Below, piece after piece: positions 1 to 6,188 of a stretch of DNA of 9,008 bases. Every line of letters begins with the position of its first letter. Position 1 is the first letter of the stretch. The notes under the pieces were generated by a model that saw only the letters and a program-made list of their open reading frames with translations, made no database searches and had not been told where the DNA came from. The position numbers were made by a program, and so were the translations under genes. The DNA is taken from contig JAJAZG010000189.1 of assembly GCA_026785865.1 (NCBI GenBank), forward strand, positions 1 to 9,008, given 5' to 3'. The DNA is from Pseudanabaena sp. CAN_BIN31 (GTDB taxonomy: Bacteria > Cyanobacteriota > Cyanobacteriia > Pseudanabaenales > Pseudanabaenaceae).

Positions 1-107
1 ATGGTAGAGTAACGGGTTTGGTTAATCTCAGCTATATCCAAGTCATAGTTGTAGATTGAGCCAATCAAACAGCAGAAAAGCCTAAATCAAGCCAACCCAT
101 AACTGTA
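1..107. other. Edge segment without a recognisable gene
   Basis: Stop codons interrupt the minus-strand frames that would continue the sigma gene, and the plus strand has no credible coding start. I see no region-4 sigma remnant, RNA gene or terminator here. Confidence 0.5.
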
Positions 108-407
108 TCACGTTTTGAGTTCTGCAAGAGGTCTATTAAAAGCAATACGATAGAGCCACGTCGAAAACTGCGAAGATTGTCGAAATTTAGGTAATCCTTT
201 CCATGCTCTTAGGAATACATCCTGCACTAAATCATCTAAACCATCGGAACCACATAGCTGATATAGCGTTGAGCGCACTTTATGATGGTGACGTTGATAT
301 AGTTTTTTAAAACCATGAGGATCGCCTTGCAAGCAAGCTTGCACGATCTGGAGATCGGGATCAATAAGCTTAGGTTCTTCGATATTTTTAGTTACCGTTT
401 TGAACAT
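108..407 (-). CDS. Truncated ECF/SigG-like sigma factor, region 2 only
   Basis: A 99-residue protein whose first 90 residues look like the N-terminal half of a cyanobacterial ECF (group 3, SigG-like) RNA polymerase sigma factor. Region 2 spans about residues 20-90. It includes the core-polymerase-binding helix DDLVQDVFLRAWKGLPKF (58-75) and the -10 recognition/melting segment FSTWLYRIAFN (81-91). ECF sigma factors are normally about 180-200 residues, with a C-terminal region 4 that reads the -35 element. Here similarity stops after YRIAFN, an unrelated tail RPLAELKT follows, and translation ends. The next 107 nt to the window edge have stops in all minus-strand frames and no region-4 motif that I can read. 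The start at 407 is forced by an in-frame TAG directly upstream; no strong ribosome site is visible. It is most likely a degraded gene, less likely a natural region-2-only protein. The family call is firm; functionality is doubtful. Confidence 0.65.
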   Translation of the reverse strand: MFKTVTKNIEEPKLIDPDLQIVQACLQGDPHGFKKLYQRHHHKVRSTLYQLCGSDGLDDLVQDVFLRAWKGLPKFRQSSQFSTWLYRIAFNRPLAELKT

Positions 408-435
408 CTACTATCAACATCCATTTTAGAGTTCA

Positions 436-464
436 GGAATATTGGTGTTTCGCGCCAATATTTC
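436..464. promoter_or_regulatory. Strong inverted repeat between divergent genes
   Basis: AATATTGG (438-445) pairs perfectly with CCAATATT (455-462). The stem extends inward by a T-G wobble and a G-C pair to a TTTCG loop (448-452), and outward by G-T and G-C. It lies 30 nt upstream of the sigma gene start and about 40-160 nt upstream of the possible starts of the DUF2993 gene. No T-run follows on either strand, so an operator or 5'-leader structure is more likely than a terminator. The function is not known. Confidence 0.4.
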
Positions 465-536
465 TAAAGCCATGAGAATTTATACTTATTGAGGCAATGT
501 CGATGGTTATCAACTTATTAGTTTTGACCATCACCA

Positions 537-612
537 CCCCAAAAAGGCTTACCCCCAAAAAGGCTTACCCCCAAAAAGGCTTACCCCCAAAAAGGCTTAC
601 CCCCAAAAAGGC
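537..612 (+). repeat. 16-bp tandem repeat, nearly five copies
   Basis: The unit CCCCCAAAAAGGCTTA is repeated head to tail without spacers: a first copy lacking one C (537-551), perfect copies at 552-567, 568-583 and 584-599, and a partial copy at 600-612. Each unit carries AAAAAGG, which resembles a ribosome-binding sequence. The last one sits about 8 nt before the ATG at 620. The unit contains no plus-strand stop in any frame, so it reads as a 16-residue peptide period (TPKKAYPQKGLPPKRL) when translated. It resembles the short tandemly repeated repetitive sequences known in cyanobacteria, but I do not recognise this particular unit. Confidence 0.95.
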
Positions 613-619
613 GCAATTC

Positions 620-1120
620 ATGTCTGTTGTTAGTTCTGTATTAATTCCTATCATTAAACTGTGGTTGCGATCGCAGGTCGAGCATATCGACTCTATCGAA
701 ATTGCGATCGCTGGCAAAAGCTGGCAAATTTTAAGCGGCGATATTCCTAAGGCGAATGTGATCGGTGCGGGGGCAAAATATCAGGGGTTAGCCATCACCA
801 ATATTGATCTATGCGCTGAAGCGATCCATCTAAATATCGCCCAAATTCTTAAAGGTGAAGCATTGCGTTTGCTCGATCCGATCCACGTCACGATGGATGT
901 CGAGCTTGCGCCCGAAGATTTGCAAAGTTGCCTGAAGTCACCAATTTTCTTAGAAGCGATCGCCTCAGATACTCCTCCCGCAGTCCATAGCGATGATGAG
1001 ATTCGCGCTCTATTAGAAATGCTGTTACACAAACTCGGCGATGAATTTACACTACATGAACTAGCGATCGCTGATGGCGGCGTAAAATGTCGTGGTGAAT
1101 TTGCGATCGCTGCCACCTAA
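620..1120 (+). CDS. DUF2993 (LmeA-like) lipid-binding protein, short form
   Basis: The 166-residue product resembles cyanobacterial DUF2993 proteins, a family that includes mycobacterial LmeA, a phospholipid-binding protein of the cell envelope. Recognisable family segments are LWLRSQVE (about 14-21), the stretch SWQILSGDIPKANV, YQGLAITNIDL and LKGEALRLLDP. The start at 620 is chosen because similarity to the family begins almost at once (VVSSVLIPIIKLWLRSQVE) and AAAAAGGCG lies just upstream. The reading frame stays open further upstream through the 16-bp repeats to ATGs at 497 and 503. The one at 503 has GAGG 8 nt before it, so a 39-residue Pro/Lys-rich extension is possible. As I recall the family, its members are usually about 230 residues, so the C-terminus looks short. 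No signal peptide or membrane segment is evident in the 166-residue form. The gene holds five HIP1 copies. Its cellular role in cyanobacteria is unknown. Confidence 0.75.
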   Translation: MSVVSSVLIPIIKLWLRSQVEHIDSIEIAIAGKSWQILSGDIPKANVIGAGAKYQGLAITNIDLCAEAIHLNIAQILKGEALRLLDPIHVTMDVELAPEDLQSCLKSPIFLEAIASDTPPAVHSDDEIRALLEMLLHKLGDEFTLHELAIADGGVKCRGEFAIAAT

Positions 1121-1241
1121 GAGTTTACCAAAAAGTAAATGATCCCATTACTTAAGAAAATCGCTGCTATAGGAGTGGGCGATCCCAGTGATTTCTAAGG
1201 TAAATAAAGGATCGATTATTTTCTGACTGTCTCTAAAACCG

Positions 1242-1271
1242 AAAAAGCTGTAGCGCACGCACAGCTTTTTT
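1242..1271. terminator. Bidirectional rho-independent-type terminator
   Basis: AAAAAGCTGT (1242-1251) pairs with ACAGCTTTTT (1261-1270) around a 9-nt loop. T-runs follow on both strands. It lies between the convergent ends of the DUF2993 gene and crtD, six nt beyond the crtD stop codon, and could end transcription from both sides. The stem is short in G+C (AGCTGT core), so its strength is uncertain. Confidence 0.75.
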
Positions 1272-1276
1272 GGCGG

Positions 1277-2749
1277 CTAATGGCTTTGCTCAATCTGTCT
1301 TACCACAGTCATCGCAGAATAGCTAACCCCTGCGGTTCCTTCCCCCGGATGTGTTGAGTCACCGACTAGCCAGATATTTTTGAGTGGAGTGCGATTGGCA
1401 AAACCAAACGGGGCAAAGGTGGAAACGCGCATTCCTACGCCGCCAACGATACCGCGATCGCGTCCTGTATATCTGGCAAAAGTTTGCGGCGTGGCAGCTT
1501 CGACATGAATAATTGTTTGCTCATTGAGAAGGAAATATTCACTTAATTGCGCGATCGCCCGTTCTGTAAATCGTTTTTTGAGAACTTGATAATCCTCGCC
1601 GCCATACCAAACAAATGCATCAGTAAACTCAGAAGCAATAATTGTTGCTTTCCCTTCTGGAGCGCGTCCGTCTCCTTCTTTGCTCACTGACACAAATAGA
1701 GAATGTGGTTTGTCCCCAGATTCCAAAAGCTGTAAATGCGGTGGACAGTTCTCTGGAATCGCAGCGCGATCTACTGCCAAATAAGCAACAAAAGCAACTG
1801 AAGCAGGTTTGAGATTCGCAACACGTTTGGCATAGCCTTTCGGAATTTGATCACCCAAAAGCTGCACAAAATTGTTTACAGTCACATTTGCAACGACATG
1901 ATCGGCTTCATCCCAAAAGATTTCCTGCGATCGCAAATTTGTGACTTTTACGCCCCTTTTTTCCTTAATCTCCGTGACCTGATGTTGCATTAAAACTTTT
2001 CCGCCATCGCGCTTAATGCTCTCAATTAGGCGATCGCTTAAAACTTGCATACTTCCCTTAAGATGAAATAGTCCTAAAGGTGCTTGAGAAACCGCCAGAG
2101 CCGTCGCAGCATAAAGCAAAGCCGTCTCTTCCGCGTTCACCTGCGAATAGAGCTTTAATTGCAAATCAAGGAAAGTGCGTAATCGTAGATCCTTTGCTAA
2201 TCCAAAACCACGCAAAGCGTCGCCAACGGTCGAGAAAGTATAAGGAACTGTTGCTAAAGTATCGATTCGTAAAGCTTTGACCAATTGCCAAGCATCCCAA
2301 ACATTGCGCGGCGGCAAAATCGGATCGCGTGACTGAAAGCGCCAACTCCGCCAAAATAAATCTTCCAGAAAATTCCAGAATGGTTCGCTATTAGGAAATT
2401 GTTTTTGGCGTTCTGCTTTCCACTTGAGACGATCGCGCCAGATATTGATCGGTTCGCGCTCATTGGGCAAAAATACTGCACAAGCAGGATCGCAATATGT
2501 GGCTTCGGGAAGTTCTATTTCTAGTTCGCGAAAAATACGATCGTGAATGCCGCCAGATTCTAATCCTGCTACTTGTGTTGCACCGACATCAAAAATAAAT
2601 CCGCGCCGTTTAAAAGTAGACGCACAACCATCTGCGATCGCGGCAAGATCGTAAACAATTACTTCATAACCCCGCTTAGCCAAAAGTGCGGCTGTGGTTA
2701 ACCCACCAATTCCCGCTCCGACAACAATAACTTTTTGTTTAGACTTCAT
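1277..2749 (-). CDS. crtD: Carotenoid C-3',4' desaturase CrtD
   Basis: A 490-residue FAD-dependent oxidoreductase of the CrtI/CrtISO superfamily. In cyanobacteria CrtD introduces the C-3',4' double bond during myxol (myxoxanthophyll) synthesis, working on membrane carotenoids. An N-terminal dinucleotide-binding fold shows GAGIGG (11-16) with D34 ending the second strand. The CrtD-typical segment CASTFKRRGFIFDVGATQVAGLESGGIHDRIF begins at residue 42, LKLYSQVNAEETALLYAATA lies mid-protein, and the C-terminal FAD segment NIWLVGDSTHPGEGTAGVSYSA begins near 458. Residue 40 is Asp where relatives usually have Gly-Gly-Cys; this is minor. Length is normal for the family. The start at 2749 gives the expected N-terminus and overlaps the last 11 nt of the upstream TOPRIM-like gene. 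AGG lies 8 nt before this ATG, inside that gene. This implies translational coupling or an internal promoter. CrtH/CrtISO-type isomerases are the alternative, but the sequence fits CrtD better. Confidence 0.9.
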   Translation of the reverse strand: MKSKQKVIVVGAGIGGLTTAALLAKRGYEVIVYDLAAIADGCASTFKRRGFIFDVGATQVAGLESGGIHDRIFRELEIELPEATYCDPACAVFLPNEREPINIWRDRLKWKAERQKQFPNSEPFWNFLEDLFWRSWRFQSRDPILPPRNVWDAWQLVKALRIDTLATVPYTFSTVGDALRGFGLAKDLRLRTFLDLQLKLYSQVNAEETALLYAATALAVSQAPLGLFHLKGSMQVLSDRLIESIKRDGGKVLMQHQVTEIKEKRGVKVTNLRSQEIFWDEADHVVANVTVNNFVQLLGDQIPKGYAKRVANLKPASVAFVAYLAVDRAAIPENCPPHLQLLESGDKPHSLFVSVSKEGDGRAPEGKATIIASEFTDAFVWYGGEDYQVLKKRFTERAIAQLSEYFLLNEQTIIHVEAATPQTFARYTGRDRGIVGGVGMRVSTFAPFGFANRTPLKNIWLVGDSTHPGEGTAGVSYSAMTVVRQIEQSH

Positions 2750-3350
2750 TTCCTGAACCTGCGAGCCATTCTCGAATATTTTCTTCTAAGTTTTTAATGT
2801 CTTCAGGGCAACGCTGGCGAATGCGATCGTAACGTTTTGCCGCTTCGACTGCGAGAATTCCTCTGCCCTGACAACGTGCTGTTAATAGCGATCGCTGTTC
2901 TGCAAATTGGACGAAATATCCTTTTTTAGATTTGCTCTCAGCCCGAATTTCTGACCAATTCCAGCTTTTGGGAAGATCATTACATCCTGCTAAAACCCAT
3001 ACTTCTAATTCTTGCCAAGCATTTTCGCCAAGGAATTTTTTTGGGCTTTGGTACTTATCTGCTAAAAACTCCTGTGCTTTCTTTTCAAGTCCATCAAGCT
3101 TTGCACGTCGATCTTTATTACCATCGCGATCTATGCACACCAAGAATAAATCGGTCATACCTCCATATCTTTCTAAAATTTCTTGAATCTTTTCCCATCT
3201 CAGCGCCTCAGCATGACCTCGAAGTCGTGGATTTTTACAAACTGTGACTCTTGCTTTTGGCTTACCGATCGCTATCATCATCGCTTTTACAATCGGTAGC
3301 ACCATACTCTCATCATTGACAAAATCTTCCAAAATAATCAGAATATTCAT
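2739..3350 (-). CDS. Small TOPRIM-like (DUF4276-type) partner of the ATPase
   Basis: A 203-residue protein I cannot name with certainty. Its layout suggests a TOPRIM-like fold: a first strand ending in an acidic residue (ILIILEDF, E8), a hydrophobic strand followed by an Asp-x-Asp pair (LFLVCIDRDGN, D74 and D76), and a later conserved-looking acidic/aromatic segment (NAWQELEVWVL, E114, E116, W118). TOPRIM domains coordinate Mg2+ through such a Glu plus DxD pattern and act in nucleases and topoisomerases. DUF4276 proteins have a similar arrangement and often sit beside AAA ATPases. Its ATG overlaps the ATPase stop (ATGA), and AGAGG lies 10 nt before the start, inside the ATPase gene, so the two are very probably co-translated and act together. 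Its own 3' end overlaps crtD. Whether it has nuclease activity is inference. Confidence 0.6.
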   Translation of the reverse strand: MNILIILEDFVNDESMVLPIVKAMMIAIGKPKARVTVCKNPRLRGHAEALRWEKIQEILERYGGMTDLFLVCIDRDGNKDRRAKLDGLEKKAQEFLADKYQSPKKFLGENAWQELEVWVLAGCNDLPKSWNWSEIRAESKSKKGYFVQFAEQRSLLTARCQGRGILAVEAAKRYDRIRQRCPEDIKNLEENIREWLAGSGNEV

Positions 3351-4684
3351 GCGTTCTGCACCTCTTCATCTTCGAGAAAGTACATCGCATCTTCTAGCCA
3401 ACCTGAATCAAGTAAGCTAGATAATCCATCACTAGCAGCAAGTTCTCTAGCGTTGGGAATATCCATTATTTTGGTGAGGCGTGACTCGGCGCGATCGCCT
3501 ATTCGATACATCAAAGAGGCATATTCGAGACTGGCAGGGCTTAGAGAGTTTAACAAAAGCGGTGAATGGGTGGTGATCACAATTTGCATTGAGCTATTGG
3601 TAACTTCTTGCTCCATTAGTTGCAGCAGTAAGCTCAAGCGATTGGGATGGATACCATTTTCAGGTTCTTCAAAAAAGTAAAAACGCGATCGCTTCTCACC
3701 CAATAGCGCCGCCAGCAATCCTAAAAATCGTAAGGTTCCATCCGATGCACTATAAGCCGTTGTTTTTTGTCCACTTGCTTCAATCAGTCTTAGTAGAACC
3801 TTTCCCGTAAAGTCTTCTGGAAAGTCAAAATCCTGCGCGTCCATTGGCGTTAAGGCTTGCAGCCAATCCAATAAAATCGCCTTACGGTTTTCATCACGAC
3901 AAATATCTTGCATGACTGATGATAGATTTTCACCGCGATCGCCTAAAACATTTTGCCCAGCAAATGTAGGCAATCTCATCACATCTGGACTGAGATCCAA
4001 AAACCTCATTTCACTAATTGATTTCAAGGCAATTTCGCAGAATCGTTTTGCTACTGAATGAGAAAAGTTTTCTCGATCGACTTCTCCATATGGTTTAGCT
4101 CCTTTGGCAACTTGAGCAAGTACAGAAATATGATTAGCTAAATAATCATAAACAGGATGTTCATAAATATCTTCATCAGTTTCTATATCTAATGTATAGT
4201 CTCCAAGATAGTCAAAGAAATGAATTTGACTAGAATTGGGATAAACTGGGTGATCCCAATTAAAACTTGATTTAAAAATAGGAGCATTTTCTTCTTGATC
4301 ACGGTATAGAAGCTCTTTTTCAATGTACGGAAATGGATTATATGTTGTATCTAATCCTAACTGGATAAAGTAGTGCAGTTCGGATTTTTTATCGCCATCA
4401 TATACAAAAAAAGAAATAGAAATAGCAAACGAATTTGCTCCGTGATAGGCTATTTCTTTTGTGCCACCTCTTATACCTTGCCACTGCTGTATACCATCTT
4501 CATATTTGCCACCAATAATATCAGCAATACTATAGCCTCGTGAAATGCCATGTAAAAACCGAAAAGCATCACGAATATTGCTCTTACCTGAAGCATTAGT
4601 TCCCACTAAAACTGTTAACTCTCCAAGTGAAAGCTCAGCATTTTTAAAACTTTTAAAATTTTCTAGACGTAAGCTTTTTAGCAT
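3347..4684 (-). CDS. OLD/AAA_15-AAA_21-type ATPase
   Basis: A 445-residue ABC/SMC-related ATPase of the RecF/OLD-like group (COG4637-type). The start MLKSLRLENFKSFKN is typical. Walker A is GTNASGKS (28-35). The ABC-signature-like segment SASDGTLRFLGLLAAL lies at 312-327, Walker B FYFFEEPENGIHP at 335-347, and the switch-histidine segment VITTHSPLLLN near 369-379. The middle (about 60-300) is variable and contains no long coiled coil that I can see, unlike SMC or RecN. It lacks the fused C-terminal TOPRIM domain of classical OLD proteins. A TOPRIM-like protein is instead encoded by the next gene, with a 4-nt ATGA overlap. In known systems such as OLD, Gabija (GajA) and PARIS (AriA with AriB), the ATPase senses or regulates and a nuclease or TOPRIM part acts. 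A defence role here is inferred. The 49-nt AT-rich spacer upstream may hold a promoter. No clear ribosome site precedes the start. Confidence 0.85.
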   Translation of the reverse strand: MLKSLRLENFKSFKNAELSLGELTVLVGTNASGKSNIRDAFRFLHGISRGYSIADIIGGKYEDGIQQWQGIRGGTKEIAYHGANSFAISISFFVYDGDKKSELHYFIQLGLDTTYNPFPYIEKELLYRDQEENAPIFKSSFNWDHPVYPNSSQIHFFDYLGDYTLDIETDEDIYEHPVYDYLANHISVLAQVAKGAKPYGEVDRENFSHSVAKRFCEIALKSISEMRFLDLSPDVMRLPTFAGQNVLGDRGENLSSVMQDICRDENRKAILLDWLQALTPMDAQDFDFPEDFTGKVLLRLIEASGQKTTAYSASDGTLRFLGLLAALLGEKRSRFYFFEEPENGIHPNRLSLLLQLMEQEVTNSSMQIVITTHSPLLLNSLSPASLEYASLMYRIGDRAESRLTKIMDIPNARELAASDGLSSLLDSGWLEDAMYFLEDEEVQNA

Positions 4685-4733
4685 TTAAGTATTGAGTATT
4701 ACTTTTGATTTAATTTAAATATTAAATATGATG

Positions 4734-5138
4734 TTATGGTACGCAATTTACACCTAAGCCTCGCATTTGCCGAATATGTTCATCTAGGGCAGCCACAGTA
4801 GGTATGTTTAAGCGTTGCGACATGACTAAAAGAGAGCAATCTGTATAACTCCATAATTTGTCATCATAGCGATAAAATGCTTGCCATGTAGCACTATCGT
4901 CTGCCTCTGACAAAGCAATATATCGATGTTCTTGGCGCAAAAGATGACCAATTGAGATTGAGGCACTAATTGATATCTTGACACGGAGCCACGTTACTGT
5001 TTCGTCAAAGACTGTTGATAGAATCACCCATTTTGCATCAGGATACATTACAAAGTAATTTTTTACAGCGTGGTGATGCTTCTCTGAACTTACGAAAAAA
5101 GCAATTAGCGCTGATGTATCAACTAGGATTTCTAGCAT
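4734..5138 (-). CDS. PIN-domain ribonuclease toxin (VapC-like)
   Basis: A 134-residue single-domain PIN protein, the usual length for a VapC-type toxin. PIN toxins are Mg2+-dependent RNases that cut tRNA, rRNA or mRNA when freed from their antitoxin. The expected acidic residues are all present: D7 in LVDTSALIAFF, E46 in STVFDETVTWL, D100 in WSYTDCSLLVMSQ and D119 in VAALDEHIRQM. The active site therefore appears intact. The start codon overlaps the stop of the upstream antitoxin gene by one nucleotide (TAATG), a classic antitoxin-toxin arrangement with translational coupling. No independent ribosome site is clear. A 49-nt AT-rich gap separates it from the ATPase gene downstream, so transcription may continue into that gene. 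The RNA target cannot be read from sequence. Confidence 0.85.
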   Translation of the reverse strand: MLEILVDTSALIAFFVSSEKHHHAVKNYFVMYPDAKWVILSTVFDETVTWLRVKISISASISIGHLLRQEHRYIALSEADDSATWQAFYRYDDKLWSYTDCSLLVMSQRLNIPTVAALDEHIRQMRGLGVNCVP

Positions 5139-5383
5139 TAGAGACTGCCATAAAGAACGTCATCGATATTTTCAGCATAGTTAGTAATCGAATCTACATT
5201 ATGTATATTCAGATCTTTCTTAACTTGTAAACTGCCGCATAGCTGCCAAGTTTGAGTTTGAGCTAATGTTTTTTTACTATATATATGCTTTTGAATTAAT
5301 TGTGTAAGTAGCTCCTGTACAGAAGAACCCGTTTGATTTAGCTGTAAGATCATTTCATCTGGTATTTCAATAGTTATTTGCAT
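5138..5383 (-). CDS. Antitoxin of the PIN pair (VapB-like)
   Basis: An 81-residue protein placed directly before the PIN toxin. The N-terminus MQITIEIPDEMILQLNQTGSSVQELLTQLIQKHIY resembles a strand followed by two helices, as in ribbon-helix-helix antitoxins that bind their own promoter. The C-terminal part is polar, probably flexible, and ends in TNYAENIDDVLYGSL, which resembles the toxin-wrapping tails of cyanobacterial PIN antitoxins. AGGTG lies about 9 nt before the ATG, a reasonable ribosome site. Its stop overlaps the toxin start. The 45-nt gap behind the Uma2 gene has no convincing promoter, although an autoregulated one would be expected for this family. The exact antitoxin family is not settled. 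Confidence 0.75.
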   Translation of the reverse strand: MQITIEIPDEMILQLNQTGSSVQELLTQLIQKHIYSKKTLAQTQTWQLCGSLQVKKDLNIHNVDSITNYAENIDDVLYGSL

Positions 5384-5428
5384 TTCTTATACACCTAAAA
5401 ATTTATTGTTTAAAGTAACCTTCAATAC

Positions 5429-6151
5429 TTATCTTTCCACTTTCTGTAACTGAGTTAGTAACCATGACGTTACTTGACCATGATCATTTTCTCTTGATAA
5501 GCGTAAAGCTTCTTCTAGAAGTGCAAACTCTAAACCTATGATGATTTGCGATCGCGTAATCCGATAACTACCTCTAACTCCTTCTACATCAGTAATCGCA
5601 AAGGCTAAAATCTCAGCATTTTTAACATCAATTACCCAATATTCCTTAACGCCCAAATCTTCATACATCAAGCGCTTTTTGCCAACATCATCCGCCCAAG
5701 AGCTATTCGCAATCTCGATCGCTAAGTCTGGAGCAGAATAAATATCAAGATCAACAACGCCAGTACCCCAAGGAATTGACTGAGCGCGATCGCCAACGTA
5801 ATATGAAATATCAGGTTGGACTTCTTTACTGCCAACCTTGCGATAGGAACAGTTATCTTTACTATTAATTGCCAAACCTTTAACAGAAAAGTATATACCT
5901 ACTGCCATTATGACTAGGGCATGATCATTAGAATGATCCGAGCCAGTAGACATAGGTTCAACTCTTGCTTCTCCGTTGTAGTAATAGAATTTGTGTTTAG
6001 CATAGTCAGGATTATCGGCAATTTGGATAAAATCATCCCAAGAAGCTTTTATCCAAGTGTTGAGATTTTGCTCAATTAGGTTCTGAGATAGTTGCTCAGA
6101 TGGATTCTTAGATAGATTCTCAGAAGCTTTTTCTATTAGGACAACGCTCAT
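5429..6151 (-). CDS. Uma2-family (DUF820) putative endonuclease
   Basis: A 240-residue member of the Uma2/DUF820 family, which is greatly expanded in cyanobacteria and has a PD-(D/E)XK-like nuclease fold of unknown biological role. The likely active-site elements are D114 in KEVQPDISYYV, E146 in APDLAIEIANSS, and a downstream Lys in DVGKKRLMYEDLGVKEYWVID (158-159 region). The last segment is the family's most recognisable signature. The first 31 residues are a polar extension made of an imperfect 8-residue repeat (SENLSKNP, SEQLSQNL, IEQN...), and the family domain starts near TWIKASWDDF. The start at 6151 is supported by GAGG 8 nt upstream. It follows sds by only 37 nt with no terminator between, so readthrough from the sds promoter is likely. 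Whether it belongs functionally with the neighbouring toxin-antitoxin or ATPase genes is unknown. Confidence 0.85.
   Translation of the reverse strand: MSVVLIEKASENLSKNPSEQLSQNLIEQNLNTWIKASWDDFIQIADNPDYAKHKFYYYNGEARVEPMSTGSDHSNDHALVIMAVGIYFSVKGLAINSKDNCSYRKVGSKEVQPDISYYVGDRAQSIPWGTGVVDLDIYSAPDLAIEIANSSWADDVGKKRLMYEDLGVKEYWVIDVKNAEILAFAITDVEGVRGSYRITRSQIIIGLEFALLEEALRLSRENDHGQVTSWLLTQLQKVER
6059..6124 (-). repeat. Imperfect 24-nt direct repeat in Uma2 N-terminus
   Basis: Two adjacent 24-nt units (6101-6124 and 6077-6100) match at about 19 of 24 positions, followed by a partial third unit (6059-6076). They encode SENLSKNP, SEQLSQNL and IEQNLN. The unit length is a multiple of three, so the frame is kept and only the polar N-terminal extension changes. 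Confidence 0.7.
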
Positions 6152-6153
6152 CT

Positions 6154-6168
6154 CGACACCTCATGTCG
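6154..6168 (-). promoter_or_regulatory. Hairpin presenting the Uma2 ribosome-binding site
   Basis: On the minus strand CGACA pairs with TGTCG around the loop TGAGG, which contains the Shine-Dalgarno bases GAGG for the Uma2 start at 6151. The stem is only 5 bp, so it may be fortuitous. If it forms, the ribosome site is exposed in the loop. Confidence 0.3.
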
Positions 6169-6188
6169 CTGCTAAGGATTTTTCAAGT

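Noticed and set aside
537..612. Repeat array considered as a CRISPR
   Set aside because: The units are contiguous with no spacers and only 16 bp long, so this is a simple tandem repeat.
781..1116. A 111-codon minus-strand open frame opposite the DUF2993 gene
   Set aside because: The translation is Ser/Ala/Ile-rich, typical of antisense reading, while the plus strand matches a known family.
2080..2481. Short open frames on both strands inside crtD
   Set aside because: They overlap a well-conserved crtD frame and have no recognisable motifs or ribosome sites.
4685..4733. AT-rich gap considered as a promoter for the ATPase gene
   Set aside because: Several TA-rich hexamers occur but none pairs with a -35 at suitable spacing; not distinguishable from AT-rich background.
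2739..6188. Insertion sequence or integron boundaries around the accessory genes
   Set aside because: No transposase, integrase, terminal inverted repeats or flanking target duplications could be seen by eye.
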